From NCBI GenBank assembly GCA_043718985.1, contig JAYSUQ010000108.1, forward strand, positions 1-14,292: a stretch of 14,292 nucleotides of DNA, written 5' to 3'. Below the pieces are notes generated by a model. The model was not told where the DNA came from and searched no databases. It was given only the letters and a program-made list of their open reading frames with translations. A program made the translations under genes and the position numbers. Of the stretch, positions 13,742 through 14,292 are shown piece after piece; the first letter of the stretch is position 1, and each line of letters opens with the position of its first letter. This DNA comes from UBA4416 sp043718985. GTDB taxonomy: Bacteria > Bacteroidota > Bacteroidia > B-17B0 > Aurantibacillaceae.

Positions 13742-14292
13742 ATGCTCTTTTCAGATACATATCTAACGATTTCTTCCCCACAACAAATTATTTTTAAAGA
13801 TAAGGGAAGCAAGTTTTTGGCGTACGCATTTCCTGTTGAAAATGAAGCCCAACTAAAGAGCGAATTACAACAATTAAAAAAAGAGCATCCAGCTGCCAAC
13901 CATCACTGTTATGCTTTTATGCTTGGTGCTGATAAACAAAATTACCGTGCTAACGACGATGGTGAGCCATCGTACACAGCTGGCAAACCTATTTTAGGAC
14001 AAATACAATCGTACGATTTAACGAATGTATTAATAGTGGTTGTTCGCTATTTTGGCGGAACGCTATTAGGAGTAAGTGGATTAATTAACGCCTATAAAAC
14101 ATCAGCTGCCGAAGTAATTAAACAATGCGCCATTATTGAAAAACAAATTATGTTTCAATACCGTATATCATTTAGCTTTGATGAAATGAACGAAGTCATG
14201 AAATTACTGAAACAACTTGATTGTAAAATACAGGAACAAAGTTTTGATAATGATTATGTTATTGTGTTTTCGGTAAGAAAGGCAAACAGCGA
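13742..14292 (+). CDS. yigZ: YigZ/IMPACT-family protein, 3' end cut by the window
   Basis: Reading from ATG 13742 gives 183 codons open to the window edge; family members are about 200 residues, so only a short C-terminal piece is missing. The N-terminal IMPACT domain is clear: FKDKGSKFLAYAFPV (18-32), HHCYAF (54-59), NDDGEPSYTAGKPIL (71-85) and VVVRYFGGTLLGVSGLINAY (99-118). The second, ferredoxin-like domain starts near residue 135. IMPACT/YigZ proteins are linked to translation control in eukaryotes; the bacterial role is unsettled. It starts 6 bases after the DMT transporter stop and so closes, or continues, the ribD operon. GEPSYTAG has Tyr where E. coli YigZ has Gly. Confidence 0.92.
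   Translation, partial: MLFSDTYLTISSPQQIIFKDKGSKFLAYAFPVENEAQLKSELQQLKKEHPAANHHCYAFMLGADKQNYRANDDGEPSYTAGKPILGQIQSYDLTNVLIVVVRYFGGTLLGVSGLINAYKTSAAEVIKQCAIIEKQIMFQYRISFSFDEMNEVMKLLKQLDCKIQEQSFDNDYVIVFSVRKANS

Noticed and set aside
13519..13899. 126-codon minus-strand open frame over the DMT/yigZ junction
   Set aside because: It overlaps two convincing plus-strand genes and its translation shows no domain; it is a shadow.

Overview
The window looks like chromosomal DNA of a low-GC member of the Bacteroidota. It is visibly AT-rich and most genes lack a Shine-Dalgarno motif. Two promoter-like sites match the phylum's -7 consensus TAnnTTTG. FtsX, the Crp/Fnr regulator, RibD and the MBOAT/SGNH pair resemble Bacteroidota family members. 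The genus cannot be read from the sequence.

Layout. Bases 1-96 carry two copies of a TGGTCAATTT..CGGAAT repeat, which I read as one end of an IS21-family element. From 197 to 4592 (minus strand) lies a three-gene envelope cassette: two SGNH hydrolase-like proteins followed by an MBOAT acyltransferase, an arrangement like the alginate and cell-wall O-acetylation systems AlgI/AlgJ and PatA/PatB. Divergent from it is tig (trigger factor, 4774-6114) with a clear terminator. A 304-base gap follows, holding that terminator and a REP-like hairpin with a CGACTACGC core. Next is ftsX (6419-7330), convergent with a PLP aminotransferase (7340-8479, minus).

The 8480-8690 segment holds tRNA-Cys(GCA), preceded by three alternating copies of an AATCTTATTT repeat that can form mutually exclusive hairpins, and followed by a strong terminator. 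A Crp/Fnr-family regulator begins 12 bases after the terminator T-run. Downstream of it, a perfect Fnr-type palindrome (TTGAT-N4-ATCAA) sits about 42 bases ahead of the start point predicted from a perfect TAnnTTTG box, in front of a yiaA-like membrane protein gene. This reads as a regulator next to its target.

From 9775 to 11753 (minus strand) is a tight operon: yicC (RNase-like), a three-helix membrane protein of unknown function, and a UbiA-family prenyltransferase. Divergent from yicC is the operon ribD - DMT transporter - yigZ (the last cut by the window edge), with an ATGA overlap between ribD and the transporter gene. Sequence upstream of the first ribD ATG is in frame and resembles the conserved family N-terminus, suggesting a non-canonical AUU start.

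Most genes are ordinary housekeeping genes. I see no phage, CRISPR or obvious defence system. The most testable observations are the Fnr box and promoter geometry before yiaA, the ribD start, and the hairpin switch next to tRNA-Cys.
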